The notes beneath the pieces are model-generated. The model ran no database searches and was not told where the DNA came from. It worked only from the letters and a program-made list of their open reading frames with translations. Both the position numbers and the translations under genes were made by a program. This document shows positions 5,542-5,935 of a stretch of DNA of 5,935 bases, piece after piece; the first letter of the stretch is position 1; every line of letters begins with the position of its first letter. The DNA comes from JASFJH01 sp050117725 (lineage in GTDB: Bacteria > Pseudomonadota > Gammaproteobacteria > AKS1), in NCBI GenBank assembly GCA_050117725.1, contig JASFME010000145.1:1-5935 (forward strand), read 5' to 3'.

Positions 5542-5590
5542 TTTGTGGGCCTTGTGTGTGACCCTGCCAGGGTTACACACAAACCACAAA
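5542..5590. repeat. Long near-perfect inverted repeat upstream of dnaB
   Basis: The inner arms are 5552-5566 (TTGTGTGTGACCCTG) and 5568-5582 (CAGGGTTACACACAA). They are complementary over 15 positions with one G-T wobble and centred at 5567. Outer arms TTTGTGG (5542-5548) and CCACAAA (5584-5590) are also complementary, across an uneven 3-base/1-base interruption. As RNA it would be a long hairpin ending about 28 bases before the dnaB start. No T tract follows on either strand, so it is not an intrinsic terminator. It could be an operator, an mRNA leader structure or a replication-related dyad. Confidence 0.75.
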
Positions 5591-5618
5591 CAACAAATAA
5601 ATCAGGTAATTAGCCTGC

Positions 5619-5935
5619 ATGGCTGAAATAATCAAACCCCCGAACATGGCTGGCCACGATGTGGCCACCGCAGCACTGAAGGTGCCACCACATTCCATCG
5701 AGGCCGAGCAATCCGTGCTGGGTGGCCTCATGCTGGCCAATGATGCCTGGGACGTGATTGCCGAGCGAATTGGCGAGAACGATTTCTATCGCCAGGATCA
5801 CCGCGTGATTTTCCGCGCCATTCACTACCTGACCGGACGCGACAGCCCGTGTGATGCCATCACGATTTCGGAATATCTCAACGATATTGGCGAACTGGAA
5901 CGCGTTGGCGGTCTGGCGTACCTGAGCCAGCTGGT
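5619..5935 (+). CDS. dnaB: Replicative DNA helicase DnaB, N-terminal part (cut by window end)
   Basis: DnaB is the hexameric helicase that unwinds DNA at the replication fork and recruits DnaG primase. The 105 complete codons present encode a variable leader (1-21) and then most of the N-terminal, primase-interacting helical domain. The family signature is clear: LKVPPHSIEAEQSVLGGLML (20-39), then AWDVIAERI, DFYRQDHRVIF, ITISEYL and GGLAYLSQL. The RecA-like ATPase domain would lie beyond 5935, so activity cannot be judged here. The ATG at 5619 is the first possible start after an in-frame TAA at 5607. The ribosome-binding site is weak (AGG at 5604-5606, 12 bases away). A second ATG at codon 10 has no better site. 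It follows rplI, as in Pseudomonas-type gene orders, but is separated by a terminator. Confidence 0.95.
   Translation, partial: MAEIIKPPNMAGHDVATAALKVPPHSIEAEQSVLGGLMLANDAWDVIAERIGENDFYRQDHRVIFRAIHYLTGRDSPCDAITISEYLNDIGELERVGGLAYLSQL

Overview
The window looks like ordinary chromosomal housekeeping DNA from a gammaproteobacterium of moderately high GC content. The proteins closely resemble their Escherichia coli counterparts (S18 is nearly identical). The order rnr, rlmB, rpsF, rpsR, rplI, dnaB is the usual one in this class. priB, which lies between rpsF and rpsR in enterics, is absent. I cannot name the genus. A sulfur- or marine-type gammaproteobacterium would fit, but that is a guess.

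Layout. Positions 34-2358 encode RNase R, followed with no gap by rlmB (2359-3105), which encodes the 23S rRNA G2251 2'-O-methyltransferase. A short convergent spacer with two small hairpins separates these from a Crp/Fnr-family regulator on the minus strand (3194-3862, GTG start). A 348-base divergent region (3863-4210) then holds a plausible minus-strand promoter for the regulator, a GC-rich structured block of unknown role, and a strong-looking sigma70 promoter. That promoter has a GC discriminator and a roughly 100-nt leader ahead of the ribosomal protein operon. The operon rpsF (4211-4642), rpsR (4674-4898) and rplI (4912-5358) ends at a clear rho-independent terminator (about 5380-5417). 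An AT-richer spacer (5418-5618) with two perfect DnaA boxes and a long inverted repeat leads into dnaB (5619 onward), which is cut by the window end.

How the parts fit. Most genes serve ribosome biogenesis, RNA turnover and replication: an RNA-degrading nuclease, an rRNA methylase, three ribosomal proteins and the replicative helicase. The Crp-like regulator is the one gene that does not belong to this set, and it splits the usual rlmB-rpsF adjacency. I found no mobile element, CRISPR array, tRNA, rRNA or evident novel gene system. The most informative non-coding signals are the rpsF leader, which can pair its Shine-Dalgarno sequence around an unpaired CCG (an S6:S18 autoregulatory candidate), and the DnaA-box/inverted-repeat region upstream of dnaB.
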